Of a DNA stretch of 64,000 nucleotides, positions 32,818-40,616 are shown piece by piece. A program made the translations under genes and the position numbers. Under the pieces are notes generated by a model, which was not told the origin of the DNA, made no database searches, and saw only the letters and a list, made by a program, of their open reading frames with translations. Source of the stretch: an uncultured Eubacteriales bacterium. GTDB lineage: Bacteria > Bacillota > Clostridia > Christensenellales > Aristaeellaceae. The stretch's first letter is position 1, and the number at the start of each line of letters is the position of its first letter. The stretch spans positions 62,001-126,000 of the forward strand of contig CACWXP010000001.1 in the NCBI GenBank assembly GCA_902764875.1, in the 5' to 3' direction.

Positions 32818-34470
32818 ATGGAAAACAAAGCGATTCTTACGGTTGAGGAGGAACAAAATCTGCTCCGACCGATAGACCAATACATAAGCGACATTCAGAA
32901 AAAGATCAACGAGCTTCGCAAAGACGGAACTGATCGGGTGATTGCTCTGAACAATCATATTGCTGTTGTTCGTGAAAATTCTAATTTGACCAAAGCCGAG
33001 AAGAAGTCTATCATAACTGAAAACAAACAGACACTTTCAGGAGCAAAAAGAGTCGAGCAGGAAAAAAAAGCAGAGGTTAACAAACTAATTGATGAGGCGG
33101 TTAAGTATCTAGACGAACACTATGACAAAGAGTACTACAACAAGATAGCAGCTTCTTGCGAAGCTGAAACCGCAGCTGAAAAAGTCCGTTATGAAAAAGA
33201 ACTGGAAGATCTAAAGATCCAGCATCAGAAGGATTTTCAGAAAGCAGTCAGCAAAACTGATCTTAAAGAAGAAAAATATGTTTTTAAGAATAGACTGTTT
33301 GATGCGAAACTGAAACATGAATCCACCTTGCAAGAAATCAAAGACCGTCAGCACGAAGCCTTTGCGCACCGGTACCACCTAATTGATCTCTTGCGCCTCT
33401 CAAAATTCACTTTCAGTGAGAAACAGAAACAGAAATGGGAAAACTATAAATATACCTTTAATATCAAACAGTTTCTGCTCAAAAACGGTCTTTATATTGC
33501 GATTTTGTTCATTTTCATATTACTGTGTATTTTGACCCCAATTATCAAGCATACACAGTTGCTGACAATGAACAACATCTTAAACATTTTGCAAGCGGCA
33601 TCCCCACGTATGTTCCTGGCGCTGGGCGTTGGCGGACTGATCCTTTTGGGCGGTACAGACCTTTCTGTTGGACGAATGGTTGGTACTAGTATGGTTCTTT
33701 CAACAATGATCATGCACAAGGGGATCAATACAGGTGCATTATTTGACAAAATATATGACTTTACCGGGATGCCTATCGGTCTGCGGATTGTACTGGCTTT
33801 GGTGGTATGTTGTTGCGTAACGACACTGTTTACAACAATTGCCGGCTTCTTTACGGCACGTTTTAAGATCCATCCTTTCATTTCCACAATGGCAAATATG
33901 CTGATCATGTTTGGTCTGATTACTTTTGCAACAAAAGGCGTATCATTCGGCGCAATTGAGATGTCAATCAATAAGACTATCATGCCGAAGATTGGCGGCC
34001 AATTCCCGACAATTATTCTATGGGCTGTTGCAGCCGTTGTCGTCATGTGGTTTGTTTGGAATAAGACGAAATTAGGAAAGAACATGTATGCTGTTGGTGG
34101 AAATCCCGAAGCGGCCGCTGTATCCGGTATCTCGGTATTTAAAGTTACGATAATCGCATTTATGATTGCTGGTATTCTTTATGGATTTGGCTCCTGGCTC
34201 GAATGTATTCGCATGGTGGGTTCTGGTTCAGCTGCTTACGGACAGGGTTGGGAAACGGATGCAATAGCAGCTTGTGTTGTCGGAGGTATCTCATTTAAGG
34301 GCGGTATTGGCAAGATTCAGGGAATTGTTGTGGGTGTACTGGTTTTCACCGCCTTGACATATTCATTGACAATACTTGGTGTTGATACAAATCTGCAGTT
34401 TGTTTTCTCTGGTATTATTATTCTGTCCGCGGTAACTATTGACTGCCTTAAATATGTACAGAAGAAATAA
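32818..34470 (+). CDS. mglC: Sugar ABC transporter permease (MglC-type) with long N-terminal helical extension
   Basis: 550 residues. Residues ~220-550 are a standard MglC/RbsC permease, with G-G-T-D-L-S-V-G-R, the A-V-G-G-N-P-E-A-A-A-V-S-G cytosolic (ATPase-contact) loop, and about eight to ten helices. Residues 1-215 are an extra hydrophilic region rich in Lys/Glu and predicted coiled coil, before the first membrane helix. Canonical MglC is about 330 residues. The extension would lie in the cytoplasm and could contact MglA or tether another protein. AGGAGG ahead of the ATG at 32818 supports the long start. Confidence 0.88.
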   Translation: MENKAILTVEEEQNLLRPIDQYISDIQKKINELRKDGTDRVIALNNHIAVVRENSNLTKAEKKSIITENKQTLSGAKRVEQEKKAEVNKLIDEAVKYLDEHYDKEYYNKIAASCEAETAAEKVRYEKELEDLKIQHQKDFQKAVSKTDLKEEKYVFKNRLFDAKLKHESTLQEIKDRQHEAFAHRYHLIDLLRLSKFTFSEKQKQKWENYKYTFNIKQFLLKNGLYIAILFIFILLCILTPIIKHTQLLTMNNILNILQAASPRMFLALGVGGLILLGGTDLSVGRMVGTSMVLSTMIMHKGINTGALFDKIYDFTGMPIGLRIVLALVVCCCVTTLFTTIAGFFTARFKIHPFISTMANMLIMFGLITFATKGVSFGAIEMSINKTIMPKIGGQFPTIILWAVAAVVVMWFVWNKTKLGKNMYAVGGNPEAAAVSGISVFKVTIIAFMIAGILYGFGSWLECIRMVGSGSAAYGQGWETDAIAACVVGGISFKGGIGKIQGIVVGVLVFTALTYSLTILGVDTNLQFVFSGIIILSAVTIDCLKYVQKK

Positions 34471-34574
34471 TAAGTAACTTTGTTGCTCAAGTGCGTGTAG
34501 AGAGATGTAAGCGATATCGCATTTTTCCTGTATATTGCCTGAAAAGATCAAGGGGCAGTATTATTCTGCGAAAC

Positions 34575-34655
34575 ATGGAACTGGTGGCTATTGTCGCTTC
34601 TGTGCTGTTGGTTGCTGCGCTAGTGATTGGCATTCTGAACGGAAAATGCCCGTAG
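34575..34655 (+). CDS. Possible single-helix small membrane peptide
   Basis: A 26-codon frame whose product is almost entirely one hydrophobic helix (M-E-L-V-A-I-V-A-S-V-L-L... ending G-K-C-P). It ends 20 bases before the terminator, as a last small cistron would. Against it: no convincing ribosome site directly upstream; AAGGGG is about 20 bases away. Could be the remnant of a larger gene. Low confidence. Confidence 0.25.
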   Translation: MELVAIVASVLLVAALVIGILNGKCP

Positions 34656-34675
34656 TAAAAGAAATAATGCTTTCA

Positions 34676-34708
34676 GGAGCCCGCACGCTGTGCGGGCTCC
34701 GATGTTTT
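34676..34708 (+). terminator. Terminator after the mgl-like operon
   Basis: An 11-bp perfect stem GGAGCCCGCAC/GTGCGGGCTCC (34676-34686 with 34690-34700), 3-nt loop, followed by GATGTTTTT. Confidence 0.9.
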
Positions 34709-34722
34709 TCAGATGCAAAAGC

Positions 34723-34751
34723 TTGATGTTTCAGGCAAATCATTATAGAAT
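34723..34751 (+). promoter_or_regulatory. Promoter for the small membrane protein gene at 34793
   Basis: TTGATG (34723-34728), a 17-bp spacer and TAGAAT (34746-34751). Confidence 0.6.
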
Positions 34752-34792
34752 GAACCATGTAATATGTATAAACACTCACGGGGGCAGAGGGA

Positions 34793-35041
34793 ATGAAGAT
34801 TCAGAACAGAAACCGGGCTATGCTGCTGGCGCTTGTCGGCGGTTATGTGATTTATCTGGCATATGAGATGATGCGGGACGAACTGGCAGGGAAGAGCTCC
34901 ATGGCGATGTGGCTCTGCATTTTGCTGGTGATCCTGATGGGAGCTGCCGGCATCGCCGTTCTGATTCTGGCATGGAAAGTCTACAGGACAAAAGAACCGG
35001 AAGAGGATGAAAAACCGGAAGATCCGAACGCAATCAAGTAA
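34793..35041 (+). CDS. Small two-helix membrane protein, unknown function
   Basis: 82 residues: two transmembrane segments (~10-25 and ~38-62) and an acidic C-terminal tail (E-P-E-E-D-E-K-P-E-D-P). It is not recognised as any named family. AGAGGGA before the ATG, its own promoter upstream and a terminator downstream support it as a real single-gene unit. It sits between two sugar importers but has no visible link to either. Confidence 0.65.
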   Translation: MKIQNRNRAMLLALVGGYVIYLAYEMMRDELAGKSSMAMWLCILLVILMGAAGIAVLILAWKVYRTKEPEEDEKPEDPNAIK

Positions 35042-35066
35042 TGTATTGATAGGAAAATACAACTAT

Positions 35067-35093
35067 AACGGAGGTTTTTTTCCTCCGTTTTTT
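35067..35093 (+). terminator. Terminator
   Basis: An 8-bp stem AACGGAGG/CCTCCGTT (35067-35074 with 35082-35089) with a T-rich loop and TTTTTT after it. Confidence 0.85.
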
Positions 35094-35174
35094 CATGCAA
35101 ACGATTGCGCTTATGAAAACATTTTCAGTACAGAAAAATCAACCTTTTTCGGGTCTTTTTGAACGAAAAAACTG

Positions 35175-35203
35175 TTTACAAAAAATGCTTCAGAGTGTAA
35201 AAT
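35175..35203 (+). promoter_or_regulatory. Promoter of the ChvE/Ggu importer operon
   Basis: TTTACA (35175-35180), exactly 17 bp, TAAAAT (35198-35203), then AAAAAAAGGAG directly before the start codon at 35265. Confidence 0.8.
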
Positions 35204-35264
35204 ATGGTTAGTTCATTTCCGGATGAACAATCCGGAAAAAAATAAAAAAAGGAGTGTACCCCGT

Positions 35265-36305
35265 ATGAAGAAGATCCTTGCTCTGGTACTCGCACTGGTA
35301 ATGTGCATCGGCTGCGCTTCCGCGTTTGCTGACAAAGTTGGCGTTTCCATGCCCACCAAAGACCTGCAGAGATGGGTGCAGGACGGCGAAAACATGGAAA
35401 AAGAACTGAAAGATGCCGGATTCGAAGTTGAACTGCAGTATGCGTCCAACGACGTTCCCACCCAGCTGAATCAGGTTGAAACCATGATCGACAACGGATG
35501 CAACGTTATCGTTATCTCCGCTATCGAAGGTTCCTCCCTGGGCACCGCTCTGGCGAAGGCCAAGGAAAAGGGCGTCAAGGTTATCGCTTATGACCGTCTT
35601 CTGATGGACAGCGATGCTGTTGACTACTATGCCACCTTCGACAACTACATGGTTGGTACCGTTCAGGGTACCTATGTGAAGGAACAGCTGGATCTGGACA
35701 ATGCTGCCGGCCCCTTCTACATGGAAATCACCGCCGGCGACCCCGGTGACAACAACGCCCGTTATTTCTATCAGGGCGCGATCGACGTGCTGAAGCCCTA
35801 CATGGATGCTGGCAAGATCGTGGTTCGTTCCGGCCAGATTGAGTTCGATCAGGTTGCTACCCCCACCTGGAAGACCGACGTTGCTCAGAAGCGTGCTGAC
35901 GACATCCTGACCGGCTACTATGCCAACGGCGAACAGCTGGATGTGTGGCTCTGCTCCAACGACTCCACCGCTCTGGGCGTGACCAACGCTCTGGACAACT
36001 ACACCGGCGAAGGCTGGCCGATCATCACTGGTCAGGACTGCGACATCGCCAACACCAAGAACATGATCGCCGGCAAGCAGGCTATGTCCGTGTTCAAAGA
36101 CACCCGGACCCTGGCTGCTCAGGTTGTTAAGATGATCAAGCAGATCCTCGCGGGCGAGGAAGTTGAAGTGAACGACACCGAGACCTACAACAACAACGTG
36201 ATCACCGTGCCGTCCTACCTGTGCGCTCCCGTGTTTGCGGATGCGAACAACTACAAAGAGCTGCTGGTCGACTCCGGCTACTACACCGAAGATCAGCTGA
36301 AGTAA
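35265..36305 (+). CDS. chvE: Multiple-monosaccharide ABC transporter substrate-binding protein (ChvE-like)
   Basis: 346 residues from the ATG at 35265 (strong AAAGGAG); an ATG at 35223 lies before it. Signal peptide of ~23 residues ending A-S-A-F-A/D. Cysteines in the signal region (M-C-I-G-C-A) do not form a normal lipobox. Canonical-order binding-protein fold starting V-G-V-S-M-P-T, with N-D-S-T-A-L-G and T-G-Q-D-C-D-I-A ligand-pocket segments. Close in layout to ChvE/GguABC systems for glucose, galactose, xylose or arabinose. Its normal domain order contrasts with the permuted protein at 29919. Confidence 0.88.
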   Translation: MKKILALVLALVMCIGCASAFADKVGVSMPTKDLQRWVQDGENMEKELKDAGFEVELQYASNDVPTQLNQVETMIDNGCNVIVISAIEGSSLGTALAKAKEKGVKVIAYDRLLMDSDAVDYYATFDNYMVGTVQGTYVKEQLDLDNAAGPFYMEITAGDPGDNNARYFYQGAIDVLKPYMDAGKIVVRSGQIEFDQVATPTWKTDVAQKRADDILTGYYANGEQLDVWLCSNDSTALGVTNALDNYTGEGWPIITGQDCDIANTKNMIAGKQAMSVFKDTRTLAAQVVKMIKQILAGEEVEVNDTETYNNNVITVPSYLCAPVFADANNYKELLVDSGYYTEDQLK

Positions 36306-36325
36306 TTCCTCAGGTTAACCATTCA

Positions 36326-36357
36326 GATGCAGGCGGGCCCAGCCCGCCTGCATCGTT
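36326..36357 (+). promoter_or_regulatory. Intercistronic hairpin between chvE and gguA
   Basis: A 13-bp perfect stem (36326-36338 with 36342-36354), 3-nt loop, followed only by GTTTAA. Likely a partial terminator or mRNA 3' protector that favours binding-protein excess. Confidence 0.75.
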
Positions 36358-36444
36358 TAAGGAAACAGATCAATCACAGCATTTCCGTCTTATCAAACTT
36401 CCGGCAGATCCCACAGCGGACAACCGGAAAGATGGAGGAAAACC

Positions 36445-37989
36445 ATGGCAAAAATCTTGCTGGAAATGAAGAACATCACCAAGACATTCCCCGGTGTCAA
36501 GGCACTGGACAATGTGAATTTCAAGGTGGAAGAGGGAGAAATCCACGCGCTGGTCGGTGAAAACGGCGCCGGCAAATCCACCCTGATGAACGTTCTGAGC
36601 GGCATTTATCCATACGGATCCTACGAAGGTGACATTATCTACGATGGGAAGGTCTGCAAGTTCTCCAATATCAAGGATTCTGAAAAACTGGGTATCGTCA
36701 TTATTCATCAGGAACTGGCGCTGGTTCCGGAAATGACGATCGGCGAAAATATGTATCTGGGCAATGAACGCGGACACAAGTTTGCCATTGACTGGAATAC
36801 CACCTATGCCGAAGCCGACAAGTACCTGAAAATGGTCGGCCTTTCCGAAAGCTCCAAAACGCAGGTTAAGGATATCGGTACCGGCAAACAGCAGCTGGTT
36901 GAAATTGCCAAGGCATTGGCGAAACAGGCAAAACTGCTGATTCTGGACGAACCCACGTCCTCTTTGAACGAAGAAGATTCCCGCGCGCTGCTGGACCTTA
37001 TGCTTGGCTTCAAGAAGCAGGGAATGACCATGATCATCATTTCCCATAAGCTCAACGAGGTTGCCTACGTTGCGGATACGATAACGGTGGTCCGTGACGG
37101 CGCCACCATTGAAACCATTGATAACCACGGCGCCGAACCGGTCAGTGAAGAGCGGATCATCCGCGGCATGGTCGGACGTGAAATGACAAACCGCTTCCCG
37201 AAACGGGAAGGCGTTGCCATCGGCAGCACCATGCTGGAGGTTAGCCACTGGACGGTTCACCATCCGCTGTATCCGGAACGCAAGGTGGTTGACGATGTTT
37301 CCATGTATGTCCGCAAGGGCGAAGTGGTCGGCATCTACGGCCTGATGGGCGCCGGACGGACGGAACTGGCCATGAGTATTTTCGGCCAGACTTACGGTAC
37401 CAACATTTCCGGTGAACTGAAGATCGACGGCAAGCCCGTCAAAATCAAAAAAGGTGCGGACGACGCCATCCGGCACAAGATTGCCTATGTTACGGAAGAC
37501 CGGAAGGGTAACGGCCTGGTGCTGAGCCAGTCCATTAAGGTCAACACTTCGCTGGCTCATCTGGACGCGATTTCCAGGCATATGGTCATTGACGGTGATA
37601 AAGAATACGCCGTTGCCGAGGAATACCGCAAAAAGCTGAAGACAAAAACCCCGACAGTTGAGCAGCTGGTGGGCAACCTCTCCGGCGGCAACCAGCAGAA
37701 AGTGTTGTTGGCGAAGTGGATGTTCGCGGAACCGGATATCATGCTGCTTGATGAACCGACACGCGGTATCGACGTCGGCGCCAAGTATGAGATCTACTGC
37801 ATTATCAATGACCTTGCGGCAGCGGGAAAATCCGTGGTGATGATTTCGTCCGAACTGCCGGAAGTTCTCGGCATGAGCGACCGGATTTACATCATGAACG
37901 AAGGAAAGTTCGTCGGTGAAATGAAGGCGGAGGATGCCACACAGGAGAACATCATGGCCTTGATTCTCCAGTCAGGAAGGGGTGCGTGA
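36445..37989 (+). CDS. gguA: Multiple-monosaccharide ABC transporter ATPase (GguA-like)
   Basis: 514 residues, two ABC cassettes. Cassette 1 Walker [10 protein letters not shown], Walker [11 protein letters not shown]. Cassette 2 with G-L-M-G-A-G-R-T-E, signature L-S-G-G-N-Q-Q-K-V and [18 protein letters not shown] precedes the ATG. It powers the two permeases that follow; the next start overlaps or abuts its stop. Confidence 0.93.
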   Translation: MAKILLEMKNITKTFPGVKALDNVNFKVEEGEIHALVGENGAGKSTLMNVLSGIYPYGSYEGDIIYDGKVCKFSNIKDSEKLGIVIIHQELALVPEMTIGENMYLGNERGHKFAIDWNTTYAEADKYLKMVGLSESSKTQVKDIGTGKQQLVEIAKALAKQAKLLILDEPTSSLNEEDSRALLDLMLGFKKQGMTMIIISHKLNEVAYVADTITVVRDGATIETIDNHGAEPVSEERIIRGMVGREMTNRFPKREGVAIGSTMLEVSHWTVHHPLYPERKVVDDVSMYVRKGEVVGIYGLMGAGRTELAMSIFGQTYGTNISGELKIDGKPVKIKKGADDAIRHKIAYVTEDRKGNGLVLSQSIKVNTSLAHLDAISRHMVIDGDKEYAVAEEYRKKLKTKTPTVEQLVGNLSGGNQQKVLLAKWMFAEPDIMLLDEPTRGIDVGAKYEIYCIINDLAAAGKSVVMISSELPEVLGMSDRIYIMNEGKFVGEMKAEDATQENIMALILQSGRGA

Positions 37990-37991
37990 CA

Positions 37992-39179
37992 ATGAATGAG
38001 AACAAAATGAGCGTTGGCGCATTTTTCCAGAAATATACAATGGTCATTGCGCTGGTCCTTGTCGTCATCTTCTTTGCCATCGCGACCGGCGGCAATTCCC
38101 TGATGCCGGGCAGCATCAACAACCTGATCTCCCAAAACGGATATGTGTTCGTGCTTGCGGCAGGTATGTTGCTTTGTATCCTGACGGGCGGTAACATCGA
38201 CCTGTCGGTAGGTTCCGTGGTCTGCTTTGCGGCGGCTGTCGGCTGCGTGCTGATGGACAACAAGGTCAATATGTGGATCGCAGTTCTCGCGATGCTGGGC
38301 ATTGGCCTTGCGATCGGTATCTTCCAGGGCTTCTGGATTGCGAAAGTCCATGTACCGGCTTTCATTGCCACCCTGTCCGGCATGTACGCATTCCGTGGTT
38401 TCTCCAACGTCGTGCTGGGTGGCTTCCGGGTTGATATTACCAACGAACAATTCCTGATGCTCTTCGGCGGTGGCCGGGATTGCTACATTCCCGATTTCAT
38501 CCGTCAGTGGACAGGGACGACAGGAAAACCCAATCTGACCTGCCTTGCCATCGGCGGTATTGCGATTCTGGTCTATGTGCTGATGACCGTCAGAAAGATC
38601 TCCGTACAGAAGAAGCTGAATATCCATCAGTCTATTCCGGGACAGATCGTAACAACGGCTTTGATCTCCGGCGTCATCGGATTTATCATCTGGCAGCTTG
38701 CCAGCCTGCGCGGTTTTCCAACCGTGCTGATCTGGATCGCGCTGGTTCTGGGCATCTATCAGTACATCACCACCAAGACCGCCATCGGCCGTCATCTGTA
38801 CGCCGTGGGCGGCAATGAAAAGGCTACAGCGCTTTCCGGCGTCAAAACCCGGAATGTTTACTGGTTTGCTTATGCCAGCATCGGCCTGATGGCCGGATTG
38901 GCCGGTATCCTGACGGCGGCTCGCGCCAAGGGTATAGACCCGGTTTACGGCGAAGGCTATGAGATGGATGCCATAGCTTCCTGCTTTATCGGCGGCGCTT
39001 CCGCATACGGCGGCATCGGTAAGGTGTCCGGAATGATTATCGGCGCAGTGCTGATGGGTGTGATCAACCAGGGCATGAACATGGTCGGCGTGGACTCCAA
39101 CCTGCAGAAGGTGGTCAAGGGATTGGTGCTGCTTGGAGCCGTCGTCTTTGATGTTATGTCCAAACGGCAGAAGCGGTAA
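37992..39179 (+). CDS. gguB: Monosaccharide ABC transporter permease (GguB-like), first copy
   Basis: 395 residues from the ATG at 37992, nine bases after AGGAAGGGG; a GTG at 37986 overlaps the gguA stop. About ten helices. Diagnostic segments: L-T-G-G-N-I-D-L-S-V-G-S, A-V-G-G-N-E-K-A-T-A-L-S-G-V-K-T and a late F-I-G-G-A-S-A-Y-G-G-I-G-K-V. The ~395-residue length, with an extra mid-protein loop, is usual for GguB/MmsB. Confidence 0.9.
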   Translation: MNENKMSVGAFFQKYTMVIALVLVVIFFAIATGGNSLMPGSINNLISQNGYVFVLAAGMLLCILTGGNIDLSVGSVVCFAAAVGCVLMDNKVNMWIAVLAMLGIGLAIGIFQGFWIAKVHVPAFIATLSGMYAFRGFSNVVLGGFRVDITNEQFLMLFGGGRDCYIPDFIRQWTGTTGKPNLTCLAIGGIAILVYVLMTVRKISVQKKLNIHQSIPGQIVTTALISGVIGFIIWQLASLRGFPTVLIWIALVLGIYQYITTKTAIGRHLYAVGGNEKATALSGVKTRNVYWFAYASIGLMAGLAGILTAARAKGIDPVYGEGYEMDAIASCFIGGASAYGGIGKVSGMIIGAVLMGVINQGMNMVGVDSNLQKVVKGLVLLGAVVFDVMSKRQKR

Positions 39180-39201
39180 GGAAAGGAGGATGGCAAAAAA
39201 T

Positions 39202-40401
39202 ATGGAAAAGTCTGTTGTGAATCAGTCTACGATCCGCAAAGCGGATCCTGTTTCCCTGCTGAAAAAGAATGCCATGCTCATTATACTTGTGCTGGTGTAT
39301 ATCTTCTTTACGGCAATGACCGGCGGACGGATGTTCAGACCGAACAGTTTCAACTCCCTGATCAATCAGAACGCTTATGTTTATATTATCGGCTGCGGTA
39401 TGCTGATGTGCATGCTGACCGGCGGTAACATCGACCTGAGCTGCGGCGCATTTGTCTGCCTCCTGGGCGCTATGGGCGGCATGATGATGGTCTACTGGGG
39501 AATGGGAACCGCCCTGTCCATCGTGGCCCTGCTGGCTTTGGGCGTTGCATACGGCTGTGGCCTTGGCGCGCTGATTGCTTATGTACGCGTTCCTCCGTGG
39601 ATTGCCACGCTGGCGGGCTACCTGGCCTTCCGCGGACTGGGTACTTCGATACTTGGCGTTTCTTCGACCAATTCGATTTCCTTCAAGGACAATCAGGATT
39701 TCCTGAACATTTTCTCCGGTACGCTGTTCAAGACACCCGAAGGTGAACTGAACTGGCCCTGCATGATCGTGGGTGTCGTTGGCGCGGCGCTGGTGGTACT
39801 GCTGATTTTCAAGAACCGTACGACGCGGCTGAAGAAAGGCTACGAAGTGGATCAGCTGGGTATGGACGTCGCCAAGTGTGTTCTCGGTGCGGCTGCGATC
39901 CTGTTGGTTATGTTCAAGCTGGCGCTGTCCGGCGGTATTCCGACAACGCTGGTCTGGGTCGGAATCGTGGTATTGTTCTACAGCTTTATTACAAGCAAGA
40001 CCACGATCGGTCGTCACTTCTATGTGGTGGGCGGCAACATTGAGGCAGCGCGCCTCTCCGGTGTCAACACAAAGCGGATTATGTTTATTGCTTATCTGAA
40101 CATGGCGGTGCTGACAACGATCGCGGCCATGACAACGATGACACGCTTCACTGCGGCCAATGCGGACGCCGGCAAAAACTTCGAGATGGATGCCATTTCA
40201 GCGTGTGTGGTCGGCGGCGTTTCCGCCAGCGGCGGAGCCGGAACCGTACTGGGCATGGTGATCGGCGCCACACTGATCGGCGTGATCAATCTGGGCATGT
40301 TCCAGGTTAACCTGGACGCGAACTATCAGCGCGTGGTCAAAGGCTTCGTGCTGCTGGCTGCCGTGGTGTTCGACATCCTCTCCAACAAGAAAAAGTCCTG
40401 A
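39202..40401 (+). CDS. Monosaccharide ABC transporter permease (GguB-like), second copy
   Basis: 399 residues from the ATG at 39202; the ATG at 39190 directly touches its AAGGAGG site and is a poorer choice. It is paralogous to the preceding permease along its whole length (L-T-G-G-N-I-D-L-S-C-G-A, V-V-G-G-N-I-E-A-A-R-L-S-G-V-N-T, V-V-G-G-V-S-A-S-G-G-A-G-T-V). It is clearly diverged, so this is not a recent duplicate. The pair may form a heterodimer with GguA, or widen the substrate range. Confidence 0.88.
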   Translation: MEKSVVNQSTIRKADPVSLLKKNAMLIILVLVYIFFTAMTGGRMFRPNSFNSLINQNAYVYIIGCGMLMCMLTGGNIDLSCGAFVCLLGAMGGMMMVYWGMGTALSIVALLALGVAYGCGLGALIAYVRVPPWIATLAGYLAFRGLGTSILGVSSTNSISFKDNQDFLNIFSGTLFKTPEGELNWPCMIVGVVGAALVVLLIFKNRTTRLKKGYEVDQLGMDVAKCVLGAAAILLVMFKLALSGGIPTTLVWVGIVVLFYSFITSKTTIGRHFYVVGGNIEAARLSGVNTKRIMFIAYLNMAVLTTIAAMTTMTRFTAANADAGKNFEMDAISACVVGGVSASGGAGTVLGMVIGATLIGVINLGMFQVNLDANYQRVVKGFVLLAAVVFDILSNKKKS

Positions 40402-40420
40402 TCATTTGATCCATTGTTTC

Positions 40421-40453
40421 AACCGGAAGGGCAGAGCGCTCTTCCGGTTTTTT
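40421..40453 (+). terminator. Terminator of the Ggu operon
   Basis: AACCGGAAG/CTTCCGGTT (40421-40429 with 40441-40449), with an inner AGCGCT and TTTTTT after it. Confidence 0.88.
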
Positions 40454-40490
40454 GCGGCTGTAACACTGCAATTTTTGGGAAAACCGAAAA

Positions 40491-40507
40491 CTGGTCTGAC
40501 AGACCAG
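40491..40507. promoter_or_regulatory. 17-bp palindrome CTGGTCTG-A-CAGACCAG
   Basis: A perfect 8+8 bp dyad in the 215-bp gap between two converging genes. It resembles GntR/FadR-type operators (TGGT-n-ACCA). No promoter with good spacing is next to it and no downstream gene is evident, so it may be a remnant of a lost regulatory region. Confidence 0.4.
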
Positions 40508-40616
40508 CAAAACGAAAGCGGTCTATGATATGATTTACAGGTTACAGTAAATGGATTGTAAATGACGAACATATCGACTATTCCGGTGAAGAGGGAAGTT
40601 TTTCCATATCATCATT

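Larger units (their letters stand above)
34471..34792. other. Intergenic region with terminator and promoter
   Basis: 322 bases without a confident gene. It holds a possible 26-codon hydrophobic ORF (34575-34655), a strong terminator (34676-34708) and a promoter (34723-34751). The first ~90 bases show nothing recognisable. Confidence 0.6.
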
